Assembly (NCBI GenBank): GCA_963668015.2
Contig: CAXXCR010000038.1
Location: forward strand, 62,001 to 126,000
Source: Ilyobacter_A sp963668015
GTDB taxonomy: Bacteria > Fusobacteriota > Fusobacteriia > Fusobacteriales > Fusobacteriaceae
DNA: 64,000 nt
Direction: 5' to 3'
Shown here: positions 18,653 to 28,618 of the stretch, piece after piece
How positions within the stretch are numbered: position 1 is the stretch's first letter
How the letters are laid out: every line of letters starts with the position of its first letter
Translations under genes and position numbers: made by a program
The notes under the pieces: generated by a model
What the model was told of the DNA's origin: nothing
What the model saw: the letters and a program-made list of their open reading frames with translations, nothing else
Database searches by the model: none

Positions 18653-19277
18653 TTTTTTTATTCAGTATTCCTATAAGCATCCCTTCGTTATATTTTATGG
18701 AGGCAGTTTGTGACGTGATTATATTGCTGGTACACCGAGATGAACCTCTCTGTAGTCTAAAATCTTTCAATGGGTATTTAAACCCTTCCAGTGAAATAGA
18801 TTCTACAATTTCACTTAGAGGTATGAAAGATATCACAAAACCTTTTTTGTCGCATATAACGTGATTTTTATTCACGAAAAATATTTCCTCGGTTTCGCTG
18901 ACAAGCCTTATGGTTTTAAATTTTGTCATAAGGTTTATATTGGTTAAAAAGTGGTCTGTCCTGCCCCCCATACCTCCAAGGACTAGGATTTCATCATATC
19001 CAAAACTTTCGACTTCCTGCATGATCAGTTCTCCGTCAGTTTCATTCTTAAAGCTGGGGAGCTTTGTAAATGGTACACCTTTATTTTTGTAATAGGTATA
19101 GACGTCCTCCAATAAAGAGTCGAGATCGCCTAAGATTAACTTTGGGATTCCTCCCAGTCTGAACAGGTGATTTGCACCTCCATCAGCACAAAAGATATCT
19201 CCGTTCCCTATAATTTTTGAATAAAATGGATCATCTATGTTTATGGCCCCATTTAAAAAAATAATAGCTTTTCTCAT
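18639..19277 (-). CDS. thiN: Thiamine pyrophosphokinase
   Basis: Transfers pyrophosphate from ATP to thiamine to make thiamine diphosphate. 212 residues, typical length. Motifs in order: ADGGANHLFRLG near residue 32, LGDLDSL near 50, ETDGELIMQE near 80, GGMGGRTDHFLTNINLM near 102, and a C-terminal domain with RGSSRCTSN, the thiamine-binding region. It is a single gene with its own terminator; no TPP riboswitch is visible upstream. Confidence 0.92.
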   Translation of the reverse strand: MRKAIIFLNGAINIDDPFYSKIIGNGDIFCADGGANHLFRLGGIPKLILGDLDSLLEDVYTYYKNKGVPFTKLPSFKNETDGELIMQEVESFGYDEILVLGGMGGRTDHFLTNINLMTKFKTIRLVSETEEIFFVNKNHVICDKKGFVISFIPLSEIVESISLEGFKYPLKDFRLQRGSSRCTSNIITSQTASIKYNEGMLIGILNKKMVIK

Positions 19278-19323
19278 AAAACCTCCAGTAAATTATTTTT
19301 GAAATATTTATTTATAAAGAAAA

Positions 19324-20147
19324 CTAATCATCATCAAAGCTTGTGTCCACCTCTATAAATACAGGTAAGTGGTCAGAGATTACTTTTCTTGAAGTGAGAT
19401 AATTTGAATTTGTAAAATTCAAAACTCCGCTTCTTCCTGTATATTCGCCTGTATGCTTAAAAGAGTAAAAAAAGTTATCATAGCTAGACGACAGTCCTCT
19501 TTTACCGATGGTAGTTTTATTTGTCGGATTTATTGCATAAAATATCTGGTCTTCATGGAAAAGATATTTTTAAAACTATCGTCATAAGCAGGAAGGTTGA
19601 AGTCACCACCTATTACTACATCCTGTTCACTTTTATTTAGATTCTGGAAATAATTGTAAACCTTGGATAGTGAAAGAGCCTCGGCTTGTCTTTGGCTCTT
19701 TTTATTACCAAAGATTAAATGGGCAAGTATAAACGTGAAATCAAAATCACCTATTTTGAAATCACAGGCATAAGGTTGCCTGAAAAAATTATTTGATAGG
19801 TCTTTGTAGAAACCTCTGCTGCTCGTCAGATATACGATATCTTTTCTCCAGATATAGGCAAAGTACTCACCGTATTTACTGTTACCGGTTTTAATGGGTG
19901 ATATATGATACTCCCACTGTTCACCTGTCAGGAGTTCAAGTTCCTGTTTTAATTTTTCCATGCCACGTTTATTCATAACCTCTTCGAGACCTGTAAGGTC
20001 AAATAAGGATATTATTTCTGCAAGCTTAGAGTAGTTTTTTTCGCCCCAACCTAGGTGTTTGGTATTAAAAGTTGCAATTACAGCAGTGCTAGAAAAGATA
20101 TTGGCGTAGAGCATAAAAAACAAAAGTATTTTAAATAAACTTTTCAT
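19324..20147 (-). pseudogene. Secreted DNase I-like (EEP-family) nuclease, frameshifted
   Basis: About 274 residues over two frames. The start at 20147 has AAGGAG seven bases upstream and opens a signal peptide, MKSLFKILLFFMLYANIFS. The mature part shows IATFNTKHLGWG (metal-binding Asn), TGLEEV (catalytic Glu), VVIGGDFNLPAYDDSF, and in the second frame SDHLPVFIE (catalytic Asp-His). The break is at four A on the plus strand (19559-19562); five would restore the frame. The family includes extracellular DNases and phosphodiesterases; an export signal fits nucleic-acid scavenging. Confidence 0.8.
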
Positions 20148-20252
20148 GAGCAGGCTCCTTTTTTTACATTTATAATAAGAGCTGTACACAAAAAAATGTT
20201 TTTTGTCACAGCTTTTTTATACTAATTTAAGCTAAGTTTCTACTTAAAATTA

Positions 20253-20286
20253 TTTAGATAAATTACTGATTTTTTATACTTTCTTT
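20253..20286 (+). repeat. Short dispersed repeat, half copy of the 54008 palindrome
   Basis: TTTAGATAAATTACTGA followed by TTTATACTTTCTTT matches 54008-54041 nearly base for base. Only one arm is present here; sequence beyond about 20287 differs. It lies in the 20148-20430 gap between the nuclease and the IS256 element, which otherwise holds no gene. Confidence 0.55.
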
Positions 20287-20430
20287 GTTTGTCCAAAGCA
20301 CCTACAGGCATTCACTCCCTTTGTTCGATCAAAATACCAAAGAAAAGACACCCGTAAGATTAATGAAACTTGTAAAAATAAATTTTACAAGGACTAGAAA
20401 ATATATTCGTTTCTCTCATTATTTTCGATT

Positions 20431-21779
20431 GTGTCAAGATAAGTTCGCAAAAACTTCACTGATACCCCATGTTAAGATTTAGGCAACTTTTATTCTATTT
20501 TCTTTAGTTGTTTCTATTACTTTTGGATTAATGTAGGATCTGCCAACTGATCAATCCTCACTGTACTCGATCATGTAAGTAGTAATTAATCTGATATATG
20601 AGTCTAAACTTGGAAAAATCCCTATAACATTACTGCGTCTTCTGATTTCCCTGTTTAAGCGCTCAAGGACGTTAGTTGAGGAAATTTTTCTAGAATCTAT
20701 TTCTGGAAAATGATAAAATTGCAGGGAGTCCTCTAGGCCTTCTTCTAAACATTGAATTGCCTTTGGGTATTTATTCTCGTATTCTTCCATAAAATTAAAA
20801 GCATAGACTTTAGAGCTTTCGTAGTCTGATTGAAGCCATATTTGTTTCAATTTGCTAGAAAAGCTCTTTTTTTCTTTTGATGGGATATGTGCTAATATAT
20901 TCCTCATAAAATGAACCTTACACCTTTGCCATGAACTTCCGTTAAAGGAGCTTTGCGCAGCTTTCATAAGACCTTTATGCGCCATCAGAAATAATCAACC
21001 ACACGTCCTCCACTCCTCTAGATTTCAAGTTATCAAAAAGAATTGTGTAGGTTTCTGCAGATTCTTCCATCATTGGTTCGATGGCTAAAATTTCTCTTCT
21101 GCCATGCATAGTCACAGCCGATACCACAAGAACAGCCATGTTTCTAACTCTTTTACCATCTCTAATTTTTTCGTAAAGCGCATCTACCCAAATGGCAGGA
21201 TAAGTTTCGTCTAGGCGTCTATTTCTAAACTCCTCAACCTGCTCATTTAATTCACGTGTGATATTAGATACTTGCCCATGAGAAATAGAGTCTATACCAA
21301 GACTTTTAGCCAATTTTTCAATTTTACGTGTAGATACTCCGTTGATATATGCTTCTTGGATAACATTAAGCAGCGCTACTTCTGAGCGCTTTTTTTTCGT
21401 TGATAAAAAAAGGAATATACCCTCCTTTTCTAAGCTTGGGAACCATTAAATACATAGTACCCATCCTAGTATCAAATCTTCTTGAACGATATCCTGAACG
21501 ATAAGCTGTGCGCTTAGAGTTTCTTTCAGATTTTGATGCTCCAATTTTAGATTTAAGTTCAGCCTCCATCATTTCATCACAAAGCCATTGAAGCATAGAA
21601 AGCATTGGATCAGCCTCTCCGATAAATTTTAATAGCATTTCATGAAAAGATGGGGTAGAATTACTATTAGCCATTGATTACCAACTCCTTTTAAGATTTT
21701 GTTTAGTCGCTTAATCTATACGGAGTAATCAATGGCTTTCTTTTTTGCCAAAAAAACTTTTGCGAATATTATTTTACAC
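20431..21779 (-). mobile_element. Degenerate IS256-family insertion sequence
   Basis: About 1.35 kb, usual for IS256. The ends carry imperfect inverted repeats of 26 bases with 19 matches: GTGTCAAGATAAGTTCGCAA at 20431 and the reverse complement of the segment ending at 21779, sharing the core TTCGCAAAA. No flanking target duplication is evident, suggesting an old insertion or rearranged flanks. Confidence 0.75.
20479..21674 (-). pseudogene. IS256-family transposase, broken in three places
   Basis: Three frames together give a complete Mutator-type transposase. DDE residues are recognisable in YPAIWVDALYEKIRDG, WLIISDGA and STNVLERLNREIRRRS. Breaks: a run of eight T at 21390-21397 (seven expected), an extra base near 20981 in the SDG-HKGL segment, and a TGA at 20551-20553 where EDWSVGRSY is expected, i.e. 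TGG to TGA. With two frameshifts and a nonsense change it cannot make active transposase. Confidence 0.88.
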
Positions 21780-21902
21780 TATCTTATTTTCTAAGTCTAC
21801 TCACTTCCGAACTAACTTTCTATTGAAATATAGATCTCAAAAAATTATTATTTTAGTAATTCTAATTAATTATATCACTCATATGTTTGAATTAAAAGAA
21901 AA

Positions 21903-21934
21903 AAACTCCTTGAAACAGAAGTTTCAAGGAGTTT
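21903..21934 (-). terminator. Terminator after the Na/Pi cotransporter gene
   Basis: A 14-bp perfect stem AAACTCCTTGAAAC/GTTTCAAGGAGTTT with an AGAA loop and a T tract on the minus strand. Confidence 0.85.
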
Positions 21935-21945
21935 CAAAATTATTT

Positions 21946-23571
21946 TTATCCTACCATAGCTTCAACAGCATGCATTGTATGTTCGTTTATTTTTCTGTAG
22001 CTGTTTATCATATCTAGATAGTTTGTAATTACTCTAACGTCAGTTTTTGACTGCGCCATCCTGTTAAGATGTTCACTTCTAGCTGCTCTGAATGCGGCTA
22101 CTATTTCACTGCTTACTTTCGCAGCTTCAACGTGAATATCTGTTTCGTTATTTTTGTATGCATTGTTAACAAAACTAAAGAAGTTGAATGTTTTTTCATG
22201 CAGCATCTCTAAATCTCTTTTTTGACCGTCATTTAGATTAAGTTCAAACTCGTTTAATTTCAGGTGACTTTTCATAAGTCTTTCTATGTAGTCACTAACT
22301 GACTCATACTCATCGCAGATGCTGTGGTTTTTACCTGTAGCATCAATTAAGCTGAGGTCTATATCCAGTGAAAGAAGTTCAGAGTTAAGCTCAGAAATCT
22401 CTTTTTGAACAAGGTCTATTTTTTCTTCGGTATCAAATATTTCTTTTGTATATTCATGGCTTTTAGGATAGTTGTTTTGAACACTTTCCTTAAATTTGTT
22501 CATCATTTCTAAAATTTCATTACCAGCGCCAGAGATCTCATTTTTTACTTGCTCAATTGCAAGGCTAGGAGTTTCAAGCATTCTTTTGTCTAGATGCGTA
22601 ACCCTTACCACTTTTACTTCCTGTTCTTTTACAAGCTTCTCTAACAGTTTAGCAACGAAGTTTATCAGAGGTAGGAAGATGATAACATTTGTAATGTTAA
22701 ACATAGTGTGTGCAGTTGCTATATATCTTGCTATAGCTGTAGTAGGGTCTGCAAGAGTCGATAAAAACTTCAGATAAAATGGAAAGATCGACAGTACCCA
22801 GGAAACCCCGACAACGTTCACAATTGTATGGGCATATGCAGCTCTTTTAGCACTTGAGCTAGCACCTATAGAAGCTAATCCTGCTGTTATAGTAGTACCA
22901 ACGTTTTCACCAAGAACAAGTGCAACAGCAGTGTGTGGGTCCAAAAGGCCTTGAGTTGCAAGTGCAATTGTAATACCTAGAGTTGCAGAAGATGACTGAA
23001 CAATGGCAGTTAGAAGAGCACCTACACAGGCTGCAAGAAGCATTCCAGAGAATGTATCAGCATTAAATTTGTGGAACATATCGACAAATTGAGGCATAGA
23101 TCTAAGTGGTTTGAATCCGTCTTTCATTAGATTCAGTCCAAGGAAGATCATACCAAATCCCATAAGAGTAAGGGCTTTTGTCTTTTTTCTATCTCCTTTA
23201 ACAAACATATAGATTATAGCGCCGATTCCAGCTATAGGAAGTCCGTATTTACCTATTTTAAGGACAAGTATCCAACCTGTAACAGTTGTACCTATATTAG
23301 CACCAAGTATTACACCAAGAGCTTGAGAAAGAGTCATAAGAGATGCGTTAACGAAACCAACAACCATTACAGTAGTTACAGAAGATGATTGAACTAAAGC
23401 AGTTAAAAGGACACCTACTATAGTAGCCATAAACCTGTTGCTTGTAAGAGCGGCAATTATTTTTCTAAGCCTGTCACCAGCTAATTTTTGCAGACCTCCT
23501 GACATATTTTCCATACCGAATAGGAATAGTCCCAATCCACCTATAACTTTAAAAATAACATCAAATATCAT
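21946..23571 (-). CDS. Na/phosphate cotransporter with C-terminal PhoU-like domain
   Basis: 541 residues of the PNaS (NptA/YjbB-like) family, which moves phosphate with sodium across the inner membrane. Two inverted transport repeats carry the QSSS signature: ALVQSSSVTTVMVVGFVNA near residue 60 and AIVQSSSATLGITIALATQ near 190. The last 200 residues are helical and charged, like the PhoU-type cytoplasmic domain in many bacterial members. The ATG at 23571 fits GGAGG five bases upstream; the in-frame ATG at 23583 lacks a ribosome site. It is monocistronic with its own terminator. Confidence 0.88.
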   Translation of the reverse strand: MIFDVIFKVIGGLGLFLFGMENMSGGLQKLAGDRLRKIIAALTSNRFMATIVGVLLTALVQSSSVTTVMVVGFVNASLMTLSQALGVILGANIGTTVTGWILVLKIGKYGLPIAGIGAIIYMFVKGDRKKTKALTLMGFGMIFLGLNLMKDGFKPLRSMPQFVDMFHKFNADTFSGMLLAACVGALLTAIVQSSSATLGITIALATQGLLDPHTAVALVLGENVGTTITAGLASIGASSSAKRAAYAHTIVNVVGVSWVLSIFPFYLKFLSTLADPTTAIARYIATAHTMFNITNVIIFLPLINFVAKLLEKLVKEQEVKVVRVTHLDKRMLETPSLAIEQVKNEISGAGNEILEMMNKFKESVQNNYPKSHEYTKEIFDTEEKIDLVQKEISELNSELLSLDIDLSLIDATGKNHSICDEYESVSDYIERLMKSHLKLNEFELNLNDGQKRDLEMLHEKTFNFFSFVNNAYKNNETDIHVEAAKVSSEIVAAFRAARSEHLNRMAQSKTDVRVITNYLDMINSYRKINEHTMHAVEAMVG

Positions 23572-23690
23572 ATTTCCCTCCATAATAATTATTTAAACTG
23601 CGTAAAAATAATATAAAATATTTGTAAAAAACAAATATATATAATGTAAAAATTGTGTAAAAAGATAAAATTCTAAAAAAAATAAGCCTT

Positions 23691-23715
23691 AAAAAAGGCC
23701 GCACACAGCGGCCTT
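23691..23715 (-). terminator. Terminator after efp
   Basis: An AAGGCCGC/GCGGCCTT stem with an ACACA loop, followed by TTTTTT on the minus strand, 13 bases after the efp stop. Confidence 0.85.
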
Positions 23716-23727
23716 GAATACTAGCGT

Positions 23728-24300
23728 TTACTTAGCTCTTTCAAGGTATTTACCTGTTCTTGTATCCACTTTTATAAGTTCGTCCATTTGTATAAATAGA
23801 GGAACTTGAAGTGTATAATTAGTTTCAAGTGTAGCCGGTTTAGTGGCTTTACCAGTAGTATCACCCTTTAATCCAGGTTCTGTATAAGTTACTTTTAGTA
23901 CAACTGTATTTGGAAGCTCTACCCCAACAGGTCTACCCTCATAGAATAGGATATCGATAACCATTTCGTCTTTTAAGTAGTTAACTGCATCAGCTAAATC
24001 TTCCTCTGTCAGAGCGATTTGATCAAAATTTTCTTGGTCCATGAAATGGAATTCTTCATCCATCTGGTAAAGGAACTGCATTGAACTTCTGTCAAGAATT
24101 ATGTCATCCATCATGTTGTTGGCAGCGATTGTCATATCTTGAATTTTCCCAGAGATAAGGTCTTTTATCTTAAATCTCATTTCAGGCGCTTTAGCTTTTT
24201 TACCTGCTGTACTTTGATATCTTTCTGCTTTTAAGATAATGTAAGGAACATTGTTCATTTGAAATGTACTACCAGTTCTTAGCTCAACAGCTTGTTTCAT
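23728..24300 (-). CDS. efp: Elongation factor P
   Basis: Binds ribosomes stalled at polyproline and promotes peptide bond formation. 190 residues in three domains: KOW-like N-terminus, central OB fold, and C-terminal OB fold ending in TLQVPLFIQMDELIKVDTRTGKY. VTYTEPGLKGDTTGKATKPA is the family signature. The tip loop reads STAGKKAKAPEMRFK, with K34, K35 and K37 in the region that is post-translationally modified in EF-P; the loop is slightly longer than in E. coli EF-P and recalls the EfpL/YeiP form. No modification-enzyme gene is adjacent. Confidence 0.93.
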   Translation of the reverse strand: MKQAVELRTGSTFQMNNVPYIILKAERYQSTAGKKAKAPEMRFKIKDLISGKIQDMTIAANNMMDDIILDRSSMQFLYQMDEEFHFMDQENFDQIALTEEDLADAVNYLKDEMVIDILFYEGRPVGVELPNTVVLKVTYTEPGLKGDTTGKATKPATLETNYTLQVPLFIQMDELIKVDTRTGKYLERAK

Positions 24301-24377
24301 TTGTATATTCTCCTCCTAAAATCTTTTATAAAATACCAGAAAATTATACTATACTTCCAATTAAAAATCAATTGCTT

Positions 24378-25913
24378 TTATATCTCAAACACTAGATAGT
24401 CATATATATCTTTGTATTGATAGGGAGTAGATAGCTTTAAAAGGGATTTAAGCCATAGGTGCTCCAATGTGAGAAAGTTTGAATTTTTAATTCTATTTAT
24501 GACCTGCTTTTTAAATTTTATTTCCTCCTTTATTCTTGCGAGGCCGCCAAGTAAAAGAGATTTTATTTTTTCAAAGTTATCTTCAGTAATTCTTTCTAAA
24601 CTGTAGTAAAGGACCAGCAGTTCCAGGTCACAGTATTCTTCCATCCTTATTAATTTTCTTATACAGCTGGATACATAATCGTCATTTATTTTTTTAGTGA
24701 GTTTCCCCATTTGGGTTTCTGATGTGGATATAAATGGGAGAAACACGTTACTAAAATGGTAGTTTTTGAAAGATTTGGAAAAAAGTGAGAAATTCTTAAA
24801 GAACTTATTGTTTGTTTTTTCCTGTCTTGAAAAATTCTGGTCTACAATATAAACACTGCCTGCATGTTTAAAAAGAGATACTGTAAGATCTTTTGAATGT
24901 ACAAAATTCAATACAATATTTTCGTATATTTTATTTTCCTTAAAATCACTTAAAATCTTTTCGGACTGTGTAACGGCATCTGAAACCATCTTTTCGTTTA
25001 AGAATATTTCTTTCAGCTTAGCTTCAAGGTCAGCAGAAGAGGTATTGGAGTATTCAAAAACCTTATAAAAGTTTTCTGCACTCAAAAGAGTTTCAAAATC
25101 CATTTTTTCACTTTTATTGAGTTGGAACTTAAAGTTTAATGTTTCGAAGCTGCAGTTATTTAGGTTTCCAAATTTCTTTTTTTTATCTATGTGTTTGGAT
25201 AAAAGGTTAAAATAATTAGTTTTCAGTTTTGATAGATATTCGGAATTTTTGATATGAAGCCCTATTTTTTCCTTTAGTAAAGATTCAAAATTTATAAAAT
25301 CTTCAATTCGTATCAAACCATCTTTTTGAATACCAACTGAGTTCCAGGTGCAGGTATTGGGGATAGGTAGACAGTCTTTTTGTGACATAACAGCAACATA
25401 CTGTGCAATACCTCCACCGAGAGAATGTCCAGTGAGCCTTACGCTGTTTGGATTGCAACCATCGTCAATTAGTTTTTTATAGAACTTGTAACCCTCGTCA
25501 AACTGCGGAGGTCTTTTTCCAAAGCTTAAAAGCAGGTCGTTTTCTATAAAGTCCTTGTATGCATCTTCTAATGAAATAGTCTCACTCCCCCTATATGAGA
25601 TTACAACCTCATGTTTTTTTGTAAATGCAATGGCGAAAAAACCGGAACTATATTTAGAAGGCTCAGAACCACAAGCAGTTTGGTCCTCTATATTTAGTAC
25701 CTTCCATTGTTCAAAGCAGTCCTTGAAAAATGAGTATGAAAGTTCAAAATTTTTTGCGTTAACTAGATTATTTTTATTTCCTAAAATTCTCTTTCTGTTT
25801 TCTTCGTTATGTTTTCCGAAAAGTAGAGAGTTGAGAGAACTTCCTATATCATTTTTATTGAAATTACAGTATGCAAGATTGCTGAGAAAAAGATATTCAA
25901 TACCGTTAATCAT
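24378..25913 (-). CDS. Lipase-like (class 3/Mbeg1-like) alpha/beta hydrolase
   Basis: 511 residues. VRLTGHSLGGGIAQYVAVMS holds the nucleophile Ser of the GxSxG elbow, preceded by AFTKKHEVVISYRGSET, which matches the oxyanion-side segment of class 3 lipases; the group resembles Mbeg1-like/DUF2974 proteins. The C-terminal 270 residues are charged, helical and unfamiliar. No signal peptide. The open frame extends upstream to 26087, but that part runs into repeat copy C. The ATG at 25913 (MINGIEYLFLSNLAY) has AGCGGGG upstream and is preferred; a start at 25934 lacks a ribosome site. Substrate unknown. Confidence 0.75.
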   Translation of the reverse strand: MINGIEYLFLSNLAYCNFNKNDIGSSLNSLLFGKHNEENRKRILGNKNNLVNAKNFELSYSFFKDCFEQWKVLNIEDQTACGSEPSKYSSGFFAIAFTKKHEVVISYRGSETISLEDAYKDFIENDLLLSFGKRPPQFDEGYKFYKKLIDDGCNPNSVRLTGHSLGGGIAQYVAVMSQKDCLPIPNTCTWNSVGIQKDGLIRIEDFINFESLLKEKIGLHIKNSEYLSKLKTNYFNLLSKHIDKKKKFGNLNNCSFETLNFKFQLNKSEKMDFETLLSAENFYKVFEYSNTSSADLEAKLKEIFLNEKMVSDAVTQSEKILSDFKENKIYENIVLNFVHSKDLTVSLFKHAGSVYIVDQNFSRQEKTNNKFFKNFSLFSKSFKNYHFSNVFLPFISTSETQMGKLTKKINDDYVSSCIRKLIRMEEYCDLELLVLYYSLERITEDNFEKIKSLLLGGLARIKEEIKFKKQVINRIKNSNFLTLEHLWLKSLLKLSTPYQYKDIYDYLVFEI

Positions 25914-26030
25914 AAAATTCGCCCCGCTTTTCATTAGTTCTGAAATGGCATAACCTACTATTAAGATTATACAACAGGAAATATGGAATTTAAACTCCGG
26001 ATGAAATAGTTTAAACTGATTTCTAAAATT

Positions 26031-26221
26031 ATTTAGTCGCAAATTACGCGAATGAACAGATATAAAATCTTGGTAGCAGAGTAACACAGAGAAAAAGATT
26101 CAGTTTCACAGAGTAAATAAATTAGTTAGTAGTTAATAATGAATAGAAAATAGTAAAAATATCTATTCACTGTTCTCTGTAATCTATAAACTGGGATGAG
26201 ATTAAAATAAAATAATCTGTG
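26031..26221 (-). repeat. Modular intergenic repeat, copy C (inverted)
   Basis: The reverse complement aligns with the central part of copy A: CCCAGTTTATAGATTA, AGAGAACAGTGAATAG, TTCTATTCATTATTA, CTACTAACTAATTTATT and CTCTGTGAAACTG boxes appear in the same order. It lies between the lipase-like gene and the small gene at 26306. Confidence 0.75.
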
Positions 26222-26305
26222 TTAAAAAAAGTCGATGGAATTTTAAAGGAAATTTGTGTTTGTAGATTAAATTATATGCTAAGCAGTTTTGAAAGGGGGA
26301 TGTAC

Positions 26306-26500
26306 ATGAGGAATAAGAGTAAAAAAAGAGATAGAAGAATTTTGGTGAAGCTCATTAGGGAGAATCATAAATTAAAGAAGGACATTCAGACTTTAAAGGA
26401 GTTTATACAGACCTCTTCGGTACACAGTTTTCGCGATGCCAAGGTGCAAAAAATCCAAGAAATTTCAGAAGTTTTAGAAAAATATCCCGATGTTATATAA
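26306..26500 (+). CDS. Small basic, probably coiled-coil protein
   Basis: 64 residues. The N-terminus MRNKSKKRDRRILVKLIREN is strongly basic; the middle (HKLKKDIQTLKEFIQ) has heptad-like hydrophobic spacing. The ATG at 26306 follows AAAGGGGG by six to seven bases; upstream in-frame starts run into the repeat. No family recognised. A terminator overlaps the stop. Confidence 0.65.
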   Translation: MRNKSKKRDRRILVKLIRENHKLKKDIQTLKEFIQTSSVHSFRDAKVQKIQEISEVLEKYPDVI

Positions 26501-26527
26501 AGACAGGTTAAACCTGTCTTTTATTTT
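26500..26527 (+). terminator. Terminator after the small basic protein gene
   Basis: AAGACAGG TTAAA CCTGTCTT followed by TTATTTTT, starting at the stop codon. Confidence 0.8.
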
Positions 26528-26688
26528 TAATAAGGAAAATTTAAATTTAAAAATCGCATTTTTCAGGCTTTAAATTAAAAAAATTAAAATAATGTTCTTA
26601 AAATTTATTTTTTGTAGGAAATTTGTGTTTATTTGATTAAAATATAAAATAAGGACTTAGTTTAAATAATGAAAAAGGGGGAGGTTTT

Positions 26689-26883
26689 ATGGATTTAAAA
26701 AATTTCAAAACCATGGATATGAACATATTGCTAAGTATTGTGAATATGAAATTAAGGGATGAATTTGAAAATTTAGATGAACTGGCTAGATTTTATGATA
26801 TCTCAAAAGAGGAACTGCAGGAAAAACTAAACCTGCTTGGTTACCACTACTGCACAGAGACAAACCAATTCAATGCTGTATAA
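26689..26883 (+). CDS. DUF4250-like small protein
   Basis: 64 residues with the family pattern: NILLSIVNMKLRDEFENLDEL, then a helix-turn-helix-like YDISKEELQEKLNLLGYHY, ending ETNQF. It matches my recollection of DUF4250 proteins of clostridia and fusobacteria, whose function is unknown. GGGGGAGG precedes the ATG. Monocistronic, with a terminator overlapping its stop. Confidence 0.8.
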   Translation: MDLKNFKTMDMNILLSIVNMKLRDEFENLDELARFYDISKEELQEKLNLLGYHYCTETNQFNAV

Positions 26884-26916
26884 AAAAACTGGAAGCTTAT
26901 AAGCTTCCAGTTTTTT
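26883..26916. terminator. Bidirectional terminator between the DUF4250 gene and ttcA-like gene
   Basis: A 16-bp perfect stem (AAAAAACTGGAAGCTT and its complement) around a 2-base centre lies between convergent genes, with T tracts on both strands. Confidence 0.88.
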
Positions 26917-26934
26917 TATATTACAGTAAAATAT

Positions 26935-27655
26935 CTATTTTTTCATAACATTCTCCCATATGTTGCTTTTGTCTATATTTTCTAAGCTGTCCACAATCTT
27001 TCCTGATATCCCATCTATACCAAGTAGACTTTCTATCTTTGGTATAAGCTCCCTGTACTCACTTCTTATATTGCAACTGCCGTAGGCACATTTACCATCG
27101 AAAGTTGGTATCTCCAAAGTCTTCATCAGTTTTTGTATCTTATCAGCATCCAAACATATCATCGGCCTAACTATAACCATCGACGATTCCTCGGTCGCTA
27201 CAAGAGGCGAAAAACTACCCAGTTTTTTATTTTGAAAAAGATTCATAAAGAACGTTTCAGCCACATCAGAGGCATGGTGTCCGTAGCATACTTTTTTTAT
27301 GCTATGTTTCAGAAGCTTTTTCTGCAGCGCTCCCCTCTTTATCCTGGAGCACATATAACAGGCTGATTTCTCCATTTCCTGAGCTTCCAGCTCCATTTCA
27401 GTTTCAAGGTACTGTGCGCCTAGGTATTCACAGTATCTTCTAATCCCGGCACTATCATTATCGACAAAACTCTTTACATGCACCCCGTAGAGCTTGAAAT
27501 CCATATTGGAAAACTTTTTCAGGTATGCAAGTATCCACAACAGCAGTGAGCTGTCCTTACCTCCCGAAAGAGCCACTGCCACTTTTTTCCCCATCTTCTA
27601 TCATTTGATATTTTTCTATTACTCTTCTCACGTCATTTATAAACCATTTTTCCAT
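26935..27655 (-). pseudogene. ttcA: TtcA-like tRNA thiolation PP-loop ATPase, frameshifted at the N-terminus
   Basis: The PP-loop VAVALSGGKDSSLLLW activates the target base with ATP; CYMCSRIKRG carries the CxxC that with a later Cys binds an Fe-S cluster in TtcA-type enzymes; CYGHHASDVAETFFMN is the second family motif. The product would thiolate a tRNA cytidine, the usual TtcA role. The family N-terminus MEKWFINDVRRVIEKYQMIEDG is encoded from 27655 in another frame. A run of six T on the plus strand (27583-27588), where five are expected, separates the frames. A shorter product from 27594 retains the PP-loop, so partial function is possible. Confidence 0.82.
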
Positions 27656-27760
27656 AGTTTTTCTTAAATTTCAAACATATACCCCCATTTTTTTCTAAAT
27701 TACCCAAAATACTATTCAGATTAAATTATATCATATAGCACCGTCCCTTAAAACACCGTA

Positions 27761-27791
27761 TTGATTTTTTCTTAGATTTGTGCGGTATAAT
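27761..27791 (+). promoter_or_regulatory. Possible promoter of the EI24/CysZ-like gene
   Basis: A perfect TATAAT at 27786-27791 lies 20 bases before the ATG; the best -35 is TTGATT at 27761 with a long 19-base spacer. Confidence 0.4.
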
Positions 27792-27810
27792 ATATTCGAG
27801 GTGATTTTAA

Positions 27811-28553
27811 ATGACTAAACAAATAAAACTGGCTGTACACAGCCATCTAAAAGCGATAAATTTTATAAGGACCCACAAAATGAAAAAATACTTTATACTT
27901 CCGGGACTTCTAAACATATTTGCATTACTTTTTCTCATATACTTTACCAAAAATATGAGTGTGGAAATTTTTGAAAAAGCTGGAGTTCTAGTTCATTTAG
28001 AAAAAATACAAAAATATACTTTTCTCCATAATAAAATTTTCCGTATATCTTATACTGTTCATAGTATATTACCTTATATACAAAGCTATTATTTTAATTT
28101 TAATGGCTCCTTTTCTGGCATATATGTCTGAAAAAAACTGAAGTTTACGTCAGAGGAAAGGAGTTTAAGTTCAGCTTAAAAGAGAATATTGATTTTGTAA
28201 TGAGGGGAATAAAAATCTCACTAAAATGTTTTTTTAAAGAATTTTTACTCACCTTCCTGGCATTAATCATGGGATTCTTGCCTATTATTGGAATAGTTTC
28301 ACCGCTGTTTATCCTAGCCGTTCAATCATACTATATCGGCTACTCGTTTATGGATTACACTCTGGAAAGACACCACTTTGACTATAAGTCTTCTCTTAGA
28401 TTTGCAAGGGAAAACAAGGCCTTTCTCACAGTTTCAGGTTCACTGTTCACACTGATGCTCATCATTCCGATCATAGGGATATTTATCGCGCCCAATATTT
28501 CCGCCGTATCTGCTACACTGGGCACACTAGAGATATTAGAATTAAAAAACTAA
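27811..28553 (+). pseudogene. EI24/CysZ-like membrane protein, two frameshifts
   Basis: About 247 residues across three frames. It starts MTKQIKLAVHSHLKAINFIR after GAGGTG; the middle YLILFIVYYLIYKAIILILMAP lies in a second frame; the end, with LALIMGFLPIIGIVSPLFIL and GYSFMDYTLERHHFDYKSSL, matches the EI24 domain of CysZ-type proteins. Several hydrophobic helices. Breaks lie around 28000-28035 (one extra base) and at a run of seven A (28131-28137, six expected). CysZ proteins aid sulfate uptake, but no sulfur genes are near, so the role is open. Confidence 0.75.
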
Positions 28554-28581
28554 AAGCGAGGAATTAACCTCGCTTTATTTT
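28553..28581 (+). terminator. Terminator after the EI24-like gene
   Basis: AAAGCGAGG AATTAA CCTCGCTTT followed by ATTTTT. Confidence 0.85.
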
Positions 28582-28618
28582 TAAGCTACTTATAACATAT
28601 AATTAACTACACCAGCTC

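Noticed and set aside
20285..20482. Forward 65-codon open frame left of IS256
   Set aside because: It crosses the IS256 inverted repeat, lacks a ribosome site and is probably chance.
25914..26087. N-terminal extension of the lipase-like protein
   Set aside because: It runs into modular repeat copy C, and no ribosome site supports starts above 25913.
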